From: CAWEQO01 sp963811225
GTDB lineage: Bacteria; Chloroflexota; Anaerolineae; Anaerolineales; Anaerolineaceae
Length of the DNA: 64,000 nt
Assembly (NCBI GenBank): GCA_963811225.1
Contig: CAWEQO010000007.1
Location: 327,514 to 391,513 of the forward strand
Reading direction: 5' to 3'
The notes under the pieces are model-generated. The model was not told the DNA's origin. It searched no databases and saw nothing but the letters and a program-made list of their open reading frames with translations. Numbering within the stretch: the stretch's first letter is position 1; every line of letters begins with the position of its first letter. This document shows positions 1-8,539 of the stretch, one piece after another. The translations under genes and the position numbers were made by a program.

Positions 1-721
1 CACCGATCATCTCGCGCCCCACCATCATGCGGGCCAGCTCGGCCTTGGTGGTGGCGGTTTTTTCCACAGCGCCTTCCACATGGCCGTTGCGCAGAACGGT
101 GATCCGGTCGCAAACGGCCATGACTTCGTTTAATTTATGACTGATGAAAATGACGGATAAACCCGACTTTCGCAGTTGATCCAATGAATCGAATAAGACC
201 TCAACCTCTTGTGGAACCAGGACAGCGGTCGGCTCGTCGAGAATCAGAACCTTGACGTTGCGATACAGGGCCTTGAGGATCTCCACCCGCTGGCGCTCCC
301 CTACCGACAGGTGCCGCACCAGCGCACTGGGGACCACTTGAATCCCGTAATGTTTAGAAGAATCGGCTACTTTCTTCTCAATCTCTTTTGGAGAAACGCG
401 GAAGCCACTGGTATGGCCCAACACCACGTTCTCCGCCACGGTCAGCGTCGGCACCAGGGTGAAGTGTTGGGTCACCATGCCGATGCCGGCTTGCAGGGCG
501 TTTGCCGGGGAATGGATGTCGACCAACTGGCCATTCACCCGAATGGCGCCTTCGTCGGCTGTGTACAGGCCGTATAAAATGCGCATTAAAGTCGTTTTGC
601 CGGCGCCGTTTTCACCCAGCAGGGCATGAATCTCGCCCTGCTCCAGGTCAAAATCTACGCTATCGTTGGCCAGGACTGCGCCAAAACGCTTCGTGATGCT
701 TCGCATCTCAATTGCATGCAT
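1..721 (-). CDS. Sugar/nucleoside ABC transporter ATP-binding protein (partial, 3' end outside window)
   Basis: Reverse-strand translation begins MHAIEMRSITKRFGAV and shows a Walker A (GENGAGKTT), a Q-loop region (GMVTQHF), an ABC signature (LSVGERQR) and a Walker B (LILDEPTAVL), followed by the H-loop (ISHKLNE). The second half typical of this duplicated ATPase family lies beyond base 1. The start at 721 is preceded by GAGGTGAAGCA. It follows the BMP lipoprotein gene by about 70 bases on the same strand, which is the standard order in BMP-type importers for nucleosides (known for PnrA/Nup systems); the membrane permeases would be further left. The ATPase acts on the cytoplasmic face and powers uptake. 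Substrate is inferred only from the neighbouring purine/pyrimidine-type enzymes. Confidence 0.92.
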   Translation of the reverse strand, partial: MHAIEMRSITKRFGAVLANDSVDFDLEQGEIHALLGENGAGKTTLMRILYGLYTADEGAIRVNGQLVDIHSPANALQAGIGMVTQHFTLVPTLTVAENVVLGHTSGFRVSPKEIEKKVADSSKHYGIQVVPSALVRHLSVGERQRVEILKALYRNVKVLILDEPTAVLVPQEVEVLFDSLDQLRKSGLSVIFISHKLNEVMAVCDRITVLRNGHVEGAVEKTATTKAELARMMVGREMIG

Positions 722-793
722 TGCTTCACCTCTAATTGGGGCGGAGGGATATCCGCAGAGAGAGTATCCCTCCGCCCGATGGGTTCAAAAAAA

Positions 794-1819
794 CTAATTC
801 GTCGTTTCCGGCTGGTTCTCGTTGATGTCCACACGGAACAGGCCGGTGCGGATCGCATCTTCTTTCTCCGAGACCAGGGTCTTCAGCTCGGCGGGAATCT
901 TGCTATCCGTGTCGCCGTAGGCTTCCAGAGTGGAGCCGCCCTTGGTAAACATGCTGAAGTCCTTCAGATCTTGGGCGGTGAACGATCCAGCCGCCACCTG
1001 CTTGAGGACGTAGTCGACGGTCGGGCCCATGTTCCAGACCACGCTGGTGACCACGCTGTCGGGGGCAAGGGAACTTTGATCGCTCATGTTACCGATGGCG
1101 AACAGGCCCTTCCCGGAGGCGGCTTCGATCACGCCAAAGCGCTCGGCATACAGCACGTCCGCGCCGTTGTCGATCTGCGCCAGGGCGGCTTCTTTGGCCG
1201 CAGCCGGGTCAAACCAGGAATTGATGAAACTGACCAGGACTTTCGCGTCCGGATTGGCTTCCTTCGCGCCGGCAATGAAGGCATTGACCAGGCGATTCAC
1301 CTCAGGAACGGGGTAGCCGCCGACCACACCAACCACGTTGGACTTGGTCAGGCCACCGGCCAGCATACCGGCCAGGTAAGCAGGCTCGTGGATCCAGTTA
1401 TCGAAAACGGCGAAATTGGGATCCGCCGGGCCAAGACCGGAGCCGAACACGAAGGCGATGTCGGGGTATTCAGCAGCGACACGGCGCACAGCCTCTTCGT
1501 TGCCGAAGCCGTCGCCAAAGATCACGTCGGGTTTCTGCTGATCGCAAACCTCACGCAGGACGCGCTCCATGTCACCGGAGTAACCGATGTCCTCGGTGTA
1601 GGAGTAATCGATCTTGCCCTCTTCCTTGGCCTGATTGAGCGCGGCGTGGATCACACCGTCCCAAGGCTCTTCGATCGGGGTCGCGTAAGCGCCGAACACT
1701 TTCAGTTTGCCGCCGGTCTCATCAGCTGCCGGGGCCGCGGGGGTCTGTGGAGCGCAGCCGGCTGCGAAGCTGAGCAGCAGCAGGCTGGCAATCAAGGCAT
1801 ACAAAAATTTTTTGGACAT
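794..1819 (-). CDS. BMP-family ABC transporter substrate-binding lipoprotein
   Basis: 341 residues. The N-terminus is a lipoprotein signal with a hydrophobic core and a lipobox ending at Cys22 (FAAGC), followed by a Pro/Ala-rich linker. The rest reads as a PnrA/BMP periplasmic-binding fold: KVFGAYATPIEEPWDG at the start, DVIFGDGFGNEEAV in the first lobe and the family-typical LAGMLAGGLTKSNVVGVVGG. BMP proteins bind nucleosides or related ligands outside the membrane and hand them to an ABC importer; the ATPase gene follows at once. Located at the end of the molybdenum hydroxylase operon, it probably supplies the heterocyclic substrate. The exact ligand cannot be read from the sequence. Confidence 0.93.
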   Translation of the reverse strand: MSKKFLYALIASLLLLSFAAGCAPQTPAAPAADETGGKLKVFGAYATPIEEPWDGVIHAALNQAKEEGKIDYSYTEDIGYSGDMERVLREVCDQQKPDVIFGDGFGNEEAVRRVAAEYPDIAFVFGSGLGPADPNFAVFDNWIHEPAYLAGMLAGGLTKSNVVGVVGGYPVPEVNRLVNAFIAGAKEANPDAKVLVSFINSWFDPAAAKEAALAQIDNGADVLYAERFGVIEAASGKGLFAIGNMSDQSSLAPDSVVTSVVWNMGPTVDYVLKQVAAGSFTAQDLKDFSMFTKGGSTLEAYGDTDSKIPAELKTLVSEKEDAIRTGLFRVDINENQPETTN

Positions 1820-1919
1820 GTGATTCTCCTCCTGAGATCACTCAAACCTGGTAATTCTGTTGTCGACAGTCACTTGCAGTGATGTTCGGATGAAGGTGCG
1901 GTAATGAGCTGGAATGCGA

Positions 1920-4271
1920 TCAATCACCTCCTTTTGCCTGTCCCTCTAAACCTTCGATGATCATTTCAGGCGTCACCGGGATTTCATAGAATTCGAGTCG
2001 GGTAGCAGCGGCCACGGCATTTGCAACCGCGGCCGGGATTGCCACGATGCCGTGCTCCCCCAGACCGCGGGCCCCAAACGGCCCGGTGGCGTCTTCGGTC
2101 TCGATGAAAATTACCTCCAGCTGGGGAACGTCGGTACTGGTGGGAATGCGGTAATCGGTCAAACTGCTGTTGAGGATGCGGCCGTCGGCGTTGAAGTGCA
2201 GCTTTTCCATCAAGGCTGCGCCCAGCGCCTGCACCATCGCGCCCTCGATCTGCCCGCGGGCGGCGTCGGGGTTGATGATCCGTCCGGCATCTTGGGCGCT
2301 CACCATGCGCAAGACTTCGATCTTGCCGGTATCGAGGTCCACCTCGACCTCGGCGCCCTGACAGCCGAAGGTCCAGCTGGCAGCCAGATTACCTTGCCCG
2401 GTCTCGCGGTCGGGGAAGGTCAAGTTCTTGGGCACGAAGGCGCCGCGACCCACAACCGGCGGGTTGAGCGCCGAGCCGTCGGCGCGGCGGTAACCGGTGC
2501 CGAAAGCCCGGTAAGGCATGGCACGCTGCGGCTGCCCCACCGGGTAGACCTTGCCTGCCCGCGTCTCCAGGTTCTCGACCGGTACTCCCAGCACCTCAGA
2601 GGCGGCGGCCTTGATCTGGTTGAGGGCATCGCTGGCAGCCAACCGCACTGCGTTTCCGACGGCCCAGGTGGTGTGGCTAGCAACGGTTTGCCACTCATGG
2701 GGGGAAAAGTCGGTGTCGATCCGGGCGGCGTAATGGACCTGTTCCGCCGGTATCGAGAGCGCATCGGCGGCAATCTGAGATAAGACGGTGAAGGTGCCCT
2801 GGCCGATCTCGACTGCGCCGGTGAACAGTGTCACCGTGCCATCCTCATTGAAGTGCAGGATCGCGCCGCTCTGGGCGTTGGTGCGCATGACCGGCGACTT
2901 CATAAAGCAGGCGATACCCTGGCCGCGCACCTTGCGAGCCCCGGGTTCGCTGCCGGCCGGTTCTTCTTGCAGTTCCTGGCGCAGCGCCTCCTGGACGGCT
3001 TTGACGCACAGGTCGGCGCGGCCGTTGTAATCCTGCATCACCTGGCCGAGGGAATTCTGCTTGCCGGGTGAGAGCAGGTTCTGCAAACGCAGCTCAATCG
3101 GGTCGATGTCCAGTTTGCGGGCGATCAGGTCCATCTGGCGCTCGACCATCCAGTGCACTTCGGGATGGCCGTAGCCGCGGTAGGCCCCGGTCGGTGGGGT
3201 ATTGGTGTAAACGCTGTGCGAGTCGATCTGTAAGTCGGGGATGTAGTAGGGACCGGTGGCGTTGTGGCCGCCGCCCTGGCTGATCCAGACGGAATAGTCG
3301 GCGTAGCCGCCGCTGCCGAAGTACAGTTCGGCCTCTTCAGCCAGCAGCATGCCGTCTTTGTCGACGGCGGTCTTCATGCGGCCCCAGGCGCCGCGGCCGA
3401 CGACCGTGCCATAGAACATCTCCTCGCGAGTGAGGATCAACTCGACGTGCAGGCCGGGCAGCTTATGGGCCGTCACCGCCAGCAGGGGCTCGATGGTCAC
3501 GTCCGACTTGCCGCCGAAGCCTCCACCCACGTAAGGGATTACGACGCGCACGTGGGATGGGGAGACGTCAAACAGATGCGAGATGGTCTCACGGATGAAG
3601 AACGGCGACTGCGAGCTCGACCAGACGGTGAAGCTCTCCCCGTCCCATAGGGCGATCGCGCTGTGCGGCTCCAGTTGGACGTGAGCGATCCACGGTACCC
3701 AATAGGTGTTTTCAAGCACGAGATGGGCCGAGGCGAAGGCTATCTGCACGTTGCCGCGGCGCACCTGGTAATGGTGGCAAATATTGGTCCCGGCTTCGGG
3801 GTGCAGCAGCACATCCCGTGGATAGTCCGCGCTCTCTGCATGGACTAACGGAGCGCCGGGTTGGGCGGCCTCGTAGGGATGCAGCACGCAGGGCAGCGGG
3901 GCATATTCCACCTCGATCAGCGGGAGGGCGGCCTCGGCCGCCTGGGCTGTGTTGGCGACCACCACGGCGACCGGCTCACCCCAGTAGCGCACCTTGTCGC
4001 GGGCGATGGGGTACTGGTCCTGCACGGCGTGGCCGATGCGCTTGGGGCAGTCGGCCCCCGTCACAACGGCTCGGACGCCGGGCATTTGCAGCGCTTTCTG
4101 GGCGTTAATCGAAAGGATCCGGGCATGCGCCTGGGTGGAACGCAGAATTCGCGCGACCACCCGGCGCCCGGGGTTCAAGTCTGCTGTAAATTTCGCCAGC
4201 CCGTTGACTTTCTCCAGGCCGTCGATGCGCTTGTAGTTGTTCCCTACGGCAGGGACCATTGGCCCACCCAT
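1920..4271 (-). CDS. Xanthine dehydrogenase-family molybdopterin-binding subunit
   Basis: 783 residues, the full length of a stand-alone molybdenum subunit (CoxL/XdhA type). Diagnostic motifs are visible: GGGFGGKSD for cofactor contact, GAYRGYGHPE in the middle, a QGTFTVLSQIAADAL segment, and GPFGARGLGEHG near the C-terminus, whose Glu is the expected catalytic base. These enzymes hydroxylate purines, other N-heterocycles or aldehydes in the cytoplasm. No own 2Fe-2S or FAD gene is adjacent, so it may share electron-transfer subunits with the fused enzyme 48 bases upstream or with the operon starting near 13.9 kb. The start codon has only a weak ribosome site, so a start 12 bases downstream is possible. 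Substrate unknown. Confidence 0.93.
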   Translation of the reverse strand: MGGPMVPAVGNNYKRIDGLEKVNGLAKFTADLNPGRRVVARILRSTQAHARILSINAQKALQMPGVRAVVTGADCPKRIGHAVQDQYPIARDKVRYWGEPVAVVVANTAQAAEAALPLIEVEYAPLPCVLHPYEAAQPGAPLVHAESADYPRDVLLHPEAGTNICHHYQVRRGNVQIAFASAHLVLENTYWVPWIAHVQLEPHSAIALWDGESFTVWSSSQSPFFIRETISHLFDVSPSHVRVVIPYVGGGFGGKSDVTIEPLLAVTAHKLPGLHVELILTREEMFYGTVVGRGAWGRMKTAVDKDGMLLAEEAELYFGSGGYADYSVWISQGGGHNATGPYYIPDLQIDSHSVYTNTPPTGAYRGYGHPEVHWMVERQMDLIARKLDIDPIELRLQNLLSPGKQNSLGQVMQDYNGRADLCVKAVQEALRQELQEEPAGSEPGARKVRGQGIACFMKSPVMRTNAQSGAILHFNEDGTVTLFTGAVEIGQGTFTVLSQIAADALSIPAEQVHYAARIDTDFSPHEWQTVASHTTWAVGNAVRLAASDALNQIKAAASEVLGVPVENLETRAGKVYPVGQPQRAMPYRAFGTGYRRADGSALNPPVVGRGAFVPKNLTFPDRETGQGNLAASWTFGCQGAEVEVDLDTGKIEVLRMVSAQDAGRIINPDAARGQIEGAMVQALGAALMEKLHFNADGRILNSSLTDYRIPTSTDVPQLEVIFIETEDATGPFGARGLGEHGIVAIPAAVANAVAAATRLEFYEIPVTPEMIIEGLEGQAKGGD

Positions 4272-4318
4272 TCTTTCAATTGGGGTTACTCCGGTTTGGG
4301 GTAATCCCTGATATCTTC

Positions 4319-7099
4319 TCAGTGTTGTTTCGCTTGCAGCGCGGCCAAAACTCGCTTCTTGTCGGCCGGCGTATCTTTAATGCGCACCCCAGTGGCATCG
4401 TAGATGGCGTTCAAGATGGCAGGTGCAGTAGCCAGCGAAGGCGCTTCGGCGAAGCCCTTGGCCCCGAGTGGGCCTTCCGGGTGAGGTACTTCGACGAGTA
4501 CAGGGATAATATCGGGGGTATCGGCAGCAGACGGCAGGCGCACCTTGTGCAGCGAGTCGGTCAGGTTGATGCCGTTCTCGACGATGAACTCCTCCGAGAG
4601 GGCCATGCCCAGACCCATCATGACGCCGCCGTGGATCTGGCCTTCCACCACCGCCCGGTTGAGCACTTTGCCCAGGTCATTGGCCGAGATGATGGTCAAG
4701 ACTTTCACTTCGCCGGTGGACTCGTCCACTTCCACCACAGAAACCTGGGTGTTGTAGGCATAGCACCAGTGGGTGACGCGCGACTCGAAATCGGGCTTGC
4801 CCAGGTGACTGGCCTCGCCAATCTCCAGCATACCGTGAGTGGCGCGCGGCACGTAGGTCTTCTGGACCACGAACTTCTCACCCAGATCGGAAAGCGGGAT
4901 GGAATTGCCGGACTCGGGATCGAGGATGCGGTCGCCTTTGAGCTTGAGCTTGTCGGGTTCGTTCTCCAGGATCTCGGCTGCCCGGCTCATGATCTCATCC
5001 TTGAGGGCACGCGCCGCCATGAGGGTAGCGTTGCCGGTCAGGAAGGTCTGGCGCGAGGCGGTGGTCGGGCCGGTGGGCGGCGTGAGGGCCGTGTCGGGGC
5101 CGATTAGCTCGATGTTGTCGATGGGGCCGTCGAACACGTCGGCGACCATCTGCACCAGGGCGGTACGTGAGCCCTGGCCATATTCGTGCTGGCTGTGGCG
5201 CAGTAAGAAACAGCCGTGGCTGTCCAGTTCGAGGATGGCCCCGGCGCTCTCGGGGATGGCGTGGCCGTAGCCGATGTTCTTGACCGCTGAGGCCACTCCG
5301 TAGCCGATCTTCTTACCGTCCTTTGGCTCGGGCAGCTGCAGCTGATTGAAAGCATCCCGGGCGGCGGTTACGGTCTCTTTGATCGAGACCACACCCTTTT
5401 CCATGATATGGTCGGCGGCGGTAGGCAGGCCAACGTCCAGGCCGTTGATCAGGCGGATCTCGAACGGGTCGATGTTCAGGCGCCGGCCAACTTCGTCGAG
5501 CATCTGCTCCAATGCCACGGCGATTTGGTTGACGCCAAAACCGCGCATTGCCCCAGAAGGGACGTTGTTGGTGTACCAGGCCTCGGCGTCCAGCTTGAGG
5601 TTGGGCACGTAATAAGGCCCGGCCCCAAACACGGTCATATTTTCGAGGATGTCGACAGCCAGGGAGGCGTAGATGCCGGTGTCGACGATCACCTTCGACT
5701 GCAGGGCAAGCACATGACCATTAGAGTCGGCCCCAATCTTGTAATACATCTTGGCCGGGTGACGCTTGACGTGCACGCGCAGGGATTCCTCGCGACTGAG
5801 CACCATCTTAATGGGGCGCTGCAGCAGGAGCGCCCCGAGGGCCAGGAACTGCTGCAGGATCATGTCCTCTTTGCCGCCAAAGGCGCCGCCAATCGGCAGC
5901 TGGATGACGCGGATTTTTTCCTCAGGCAGGCCGAGGATCTCGCTCAACTGGGTGCGGTCGTCGAAGACACTCTGCACGCCAATCTTAAGGGTCACGCCGC
6001 CATCTTCGCTGGGAAAGCCCAGCCCGGCCTCGGGCTCGATGAAGCCATGCTCGATGAAGGGTGTGGAGAAGTTATCCTCCAGCACCACTGCACAGCGGGC
6101 GAACGCTTCGTCCACGTCGCCGCGCTCGATGACCGACTTGTGCAGCAGGTTGCCCTTCTCGTGCAGCTTGGGCGCATCGGGCTGCATGGCCTCTTCAGGC
6201 GAGAAGATGCCCTTGAGCACCTTGTAATCGACCTTGATCTTCGCGACGGCTTCTTCGGCGGCTGCCTCGGTCTCGGCATAGACCGCCGCCACCGGTTCGC
6301 CAATGTACTGGACAACCTTCTCGGCGATGGCAGGCTGGTCACGGAAGATGATGCCGGCTTGATTCTTTCCGGGGATGTCTTTGGCGGTGATGATGCGCAC
6401 CACGCCAGGGACGGCCTCGGCCTCGCCGGTATCGATGCCGAGGATCTCGGCGTAAGGATGGTCGGCCCAGCGGATCTTGCCGTGCAGCATCCCTTCGATC
6501 TTATAGTCGGCGGCGAACAAGGTCTTGCCGGTGACCATCTCGACGGCATCGCGTATCAGGTTGGTGGATTGAGCTTTGCCTTCCGGCAGGAGCACACCGG
6601 CATGCCGGCCCTGGGCGATCATTTCGCCGGCGGACTGAACGGCTTTAATAATGTTGACGTAGCCCGTGCAGCGGCAAGTATTGCGGTTCTTGGTCAGGGT
6701 TGCCTTGATGTCCTCGGCGCTGGGCTGCGGGTTGCAGTCCAGGAGAGCCTTGCTGGACATGATCATGCCGGGGGTGCAGAAACCGCACTGCACGGCGTTG
6801 TTCTTAATGAAGGCATACTGCAAGGGGTGAAGCTGTTCGGGCGTGCCGAGGCCCTCGATGGATTCGATCACGGCCCCGTCTGCGCGGCGGATCTTGACCA
6901 GGCATGAGCGGGTGGCTTTACCGTTCATGATCACGGTGCAAGAGCCGCAGTGGCCCTTAGCGCAGCCGTCCTTCGTGCCGGTCAGGCCGAGCCATTCGCG
7001 CAAGAACTTCATCAAGGTCAGGTCGGAGGGCACGCTGGCGCGCACCTCCTGGCCGTTGACCGTCATTTGTACGTCGATAGTTTCTACTGCTAAAGCCAT
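4319..7099 (-). CDS. Fused 2Fe-2S / molybdopterin hydroxylase (aldehyde oxidoreductase or Se-dependent hydroxylase-like)
   Basis: 926 residues with two modules. Residues about 1-165 carry the two 2Fe-2S domains (plant-type GCAKGHCGSC, then CGFCTPGM and NTCRCTGY). The rest is a complete molybdenum subunit with GGAFGGKED, GAMRGFG and GPLGAKGFAEAP, where the Glu is the likely catalytic base. The length and domain order match the Desulfovibrio Mop-type aldehyde oxidoreductase (about 907 residues) and the selenium-dependent molybdenum hydroxylase group. No FAD module is fused. It sits 9 bases after the deaminase-like gene and before a second Mo subunit, so it belongs to the same operon. Substrate is unknown; N-heterocycle oxidation is inferred from the neighbours. 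Confidence 0.92.
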   Translation of the reverse strand: MALAVETIDVQMTVNGQEVRASVPSDLTLMKFLREWLGLTGTKDGCAKGHCGSCTVIMNGKATRSCLVKIRRADGAVIESIEGLGTPEQLHPLQYAFIKNNAVQCGFCTPGMIMSSKALLDCNPQPSAEDIKATLTKNRNTCRCTGYVNIIKAVQSAGEMIAQGRHAGVLLPEGKAQSTNLIRDAVEMVTGKTLFAADYKIEGMLHGKIRWADHPYAEILGIDTGEAEAVPGVVRIITAKDIPGKNQAGIIFRDQPAIAEKVVQYIGEPVAAVYAETEAAAEEAVAKIKVDYKVLKGIFSPEEAMQPDAPKLHEKGNLLHKSVIERGDVDEAFARCAVVLEDNFSTPFIEHGFIEPEAGLGFPSEDGGVTLKIGVQSVFDDRTQLSEILGLPEEKIRVIQLPIGGAFGGKEDMILQQFLALGALLLQRPIKMVLSREESLRVHVKRHPAKMYYKIGADSNGHVLALQSKVIVDTGIYASLAVDILENMTVFGAGPYYVPNLKLDAEAWYTNNVPSGAMRGFGVNQIAVALEQMLDEVGRRLNIDPFEIRLINGLDVGLPTAADHIMEKGVVSIKETVTAARDAFNQLQLPEPKDGKKIGYGVASAVKNIGYGHAIPESAGAILELDSHGCFLLRHSQHEYGQGSRTALVQMVADVFDGPIDNIELIGPDTALTPPTGPTTASRQTFLTGNATLMAARALKDEIMSRAAEILENEPDKLKLKGDRILDPESGNSIPLSDLGEKFVVQKTYVPRATHGMLEIGEASHLGKPDFESRVTHWCYAYNTQVSVVEVDESTGEVKVLTIISANDLGKVLNRAVVEGQIHGGVMMGLGMALSEEFIVENGINLTDSLHKVRLPSAADTPDIIPVLVEVPHPEGPLGAKGFAEAPSLATAPAILNAIYDATGVRIKDTPADKKRVLAALQAKQH

Positions 7100-7108
7100 G
7101 CGAACTTC

Positions 7109-8345
7109 CTACCTTCCCGCCATCTCTCTCATCTTTTCGATGTCCACCAGCTTGCCGTGGCTGACCACATAAGCGGGCGCTTCGTGATAGCGCAGCGCCT
7201 CCAGAACGTCGGCGTCCTTTAGAACGACAAAGTTAGCGGCGCAGCCCACCTGCAGGCCGAAGTCCTGCAATCCGATGGCCCGGGCGGCGTTGACCGTGAC
7301 CATATCGTAGAGGGTTTCCATTTCCTGGCGGGTCGTCATCCAGAGCAGGTGCGAGTTGAGAAAAGCTACCTCGAGCATGTTGTTGCGGCCGTAGGGATAA
7401 TATGCGTCGGAAATGTCATCCTGACCCAGGCAGACCAGCACACCCTCTTCGAGGAGCTCTTTGACGCGAGCGTGCAGCGGCCCGGTATGCGGATCGCTAA
7501 CGACTCCCATATCGGCATTCTTCATCAGGGCAGCCACCTTTTGCAGATAGGGCTTGGGATACATCGACATGGCTCGGGCATGGTGCGCCAGCGAGCGCCC
7601 CTGGCGGTTGCGTTTGATGGTCTCCATGGCCATCAGCTCCAGCGAGCGCAGGCCGGGATCCCCGGCATCGTCCACAAGCATCGAGACGGGCTTATCGTAC
7701 TCGTCGGCAATGTCGAAGATGGTCTTGACGTGCTCGGCGATGTCGGCGTCGGTGAATTCGATCCAAGGAATCCCGCCGACCACGTCTGCGCCCAGGTCCA
7801 TGGCCTGGCGCACCAGGTCGGCAGCGCCAGTCTCGCGCACCACGCCATCCTGAGCAAAGGCCACCACCTGAACGTCCACGATGCCCTTGAACTCGTCACG
7901 CACCTCGATCAAGGCCTTGACGCCTTCCAGCTTGGCCTTGCTGTCCACATCGGCGAAAGCACGGATGTGGGTTCCGCCGTAGAGGGCCGATTGGGCGACG
8001 GCCTTGACGCACGTTCGGGACGATCCAGGATTGGTCATACTGCTCTTTGACGCGGGCCGCCAGCTCAATGGCGGTCATGGCTTTGCCCATGCCTTCGGCG
8101 TGATAGTCCTTGAGGGCGGCCTCGTCCATCATAAACAGGGTGTACACCTTGCACAGGTGCAAATGGGTATTGACGAATGATTCGGTCACCAGCTTGCCGC
8201 CGGCATCGATGGTGGTATCGGCAGTCCCGTCCAGGCGCGGCTCAACCGCCGCGATCCGTCCGTCCGCGACTGCGATGTCCATCAACTTACCGGGCTGGGA
8301 GCGGCGTTTAGCATTCTTAACCAGAATATCGTAATGCTCGGTCAT
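7109..8345 (-). CDS. Cytosine deaminase-like amidohydrolase (frameshifted)
   Basis: Starts MTEHYDILVKNAK at 8345 behind AGAAGAGGAATC. The N-terminal part has the metal-binding THLHL motif. The C-terminal part has the CodA-type LGQDDISDAYYPYG segment holding the catalytic Asp, preceded by a histidine region (SLAHHARAMSM). The reading frame changes near 8017-8019, where the reverse strand has a CCC run: one extra base separates ...YDQSWIV from VKAVAQSALYGG. Both sides are well conserved and free of stops, so this may be a sequence error rather than a dead gene. Members of the family hydrolytically deaminate cytosine, isocytosine or related rings in the cytoplasm. It heads the second operon of the cluster and ends 9 bases before the fused hydroxylase. 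Confidence 0.85.
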
Positions 8346-8375
8346 GATTCCTCTTCTATATGCAATATTCCCTTG

Positions 8376-8442
8376 AAAGGGTGTCTGAACGAGGCTGCTG
8401 GAAGCGACGGTCGCGTGGCAACAGCGCCAGTCAGACACTCCT
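8376..8442 (-). promoter_or_regulatory. Structured 5' leader of the deaminase/hydroxylase operon
   Basis: On the minus strand the leader folds into a closed multi-stem element. The outer stem GTGTCTGA/TCAGACAC joins 8431-8438 with 8381-8388, an inner stem GGCGCTG/CAGCAGCC has one bulge, and the apical hairpin is GCGACCGTCGC. It ends about 35 bases before the deaminase start, leaving the ribosome site free. This may be a cis-regulatory RNA or simply a stabilising leader; it matches no riboswitch class that I recognise. Confidence 0.4.
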
Positions 8443-8491
8443 TCAGAAATATTGATTTGTTACGAGTGCAGGAACAAAAGGTTCAATCAGG

Positions 8492-8523
8492 GGGGCTCGC
8501 CAGAAGATTATCTGGCGAGCCCC
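8492..8523. terminator. 13-bp stem-loop between two minus-strand operons
   Basis: Perfect arms 8492-8504 and 8511-8523 (GGGGCTCGCCAGA and its complement) with a 6-base loop. It lies just after the stop of the molybdenum subunit ending at 8540. The T-run (TTTT at 8524-8527) is on the plus side, so on the transcribed minus strand it may act as a weak terminator or an RNA 3'-end stabiliser. It marks the likely border between the permease-hydroxylase operon and the deaminase operon. Confidence 0.6.
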
Positions 8524-8539
8524 TTTTCGATTCCTTTGT

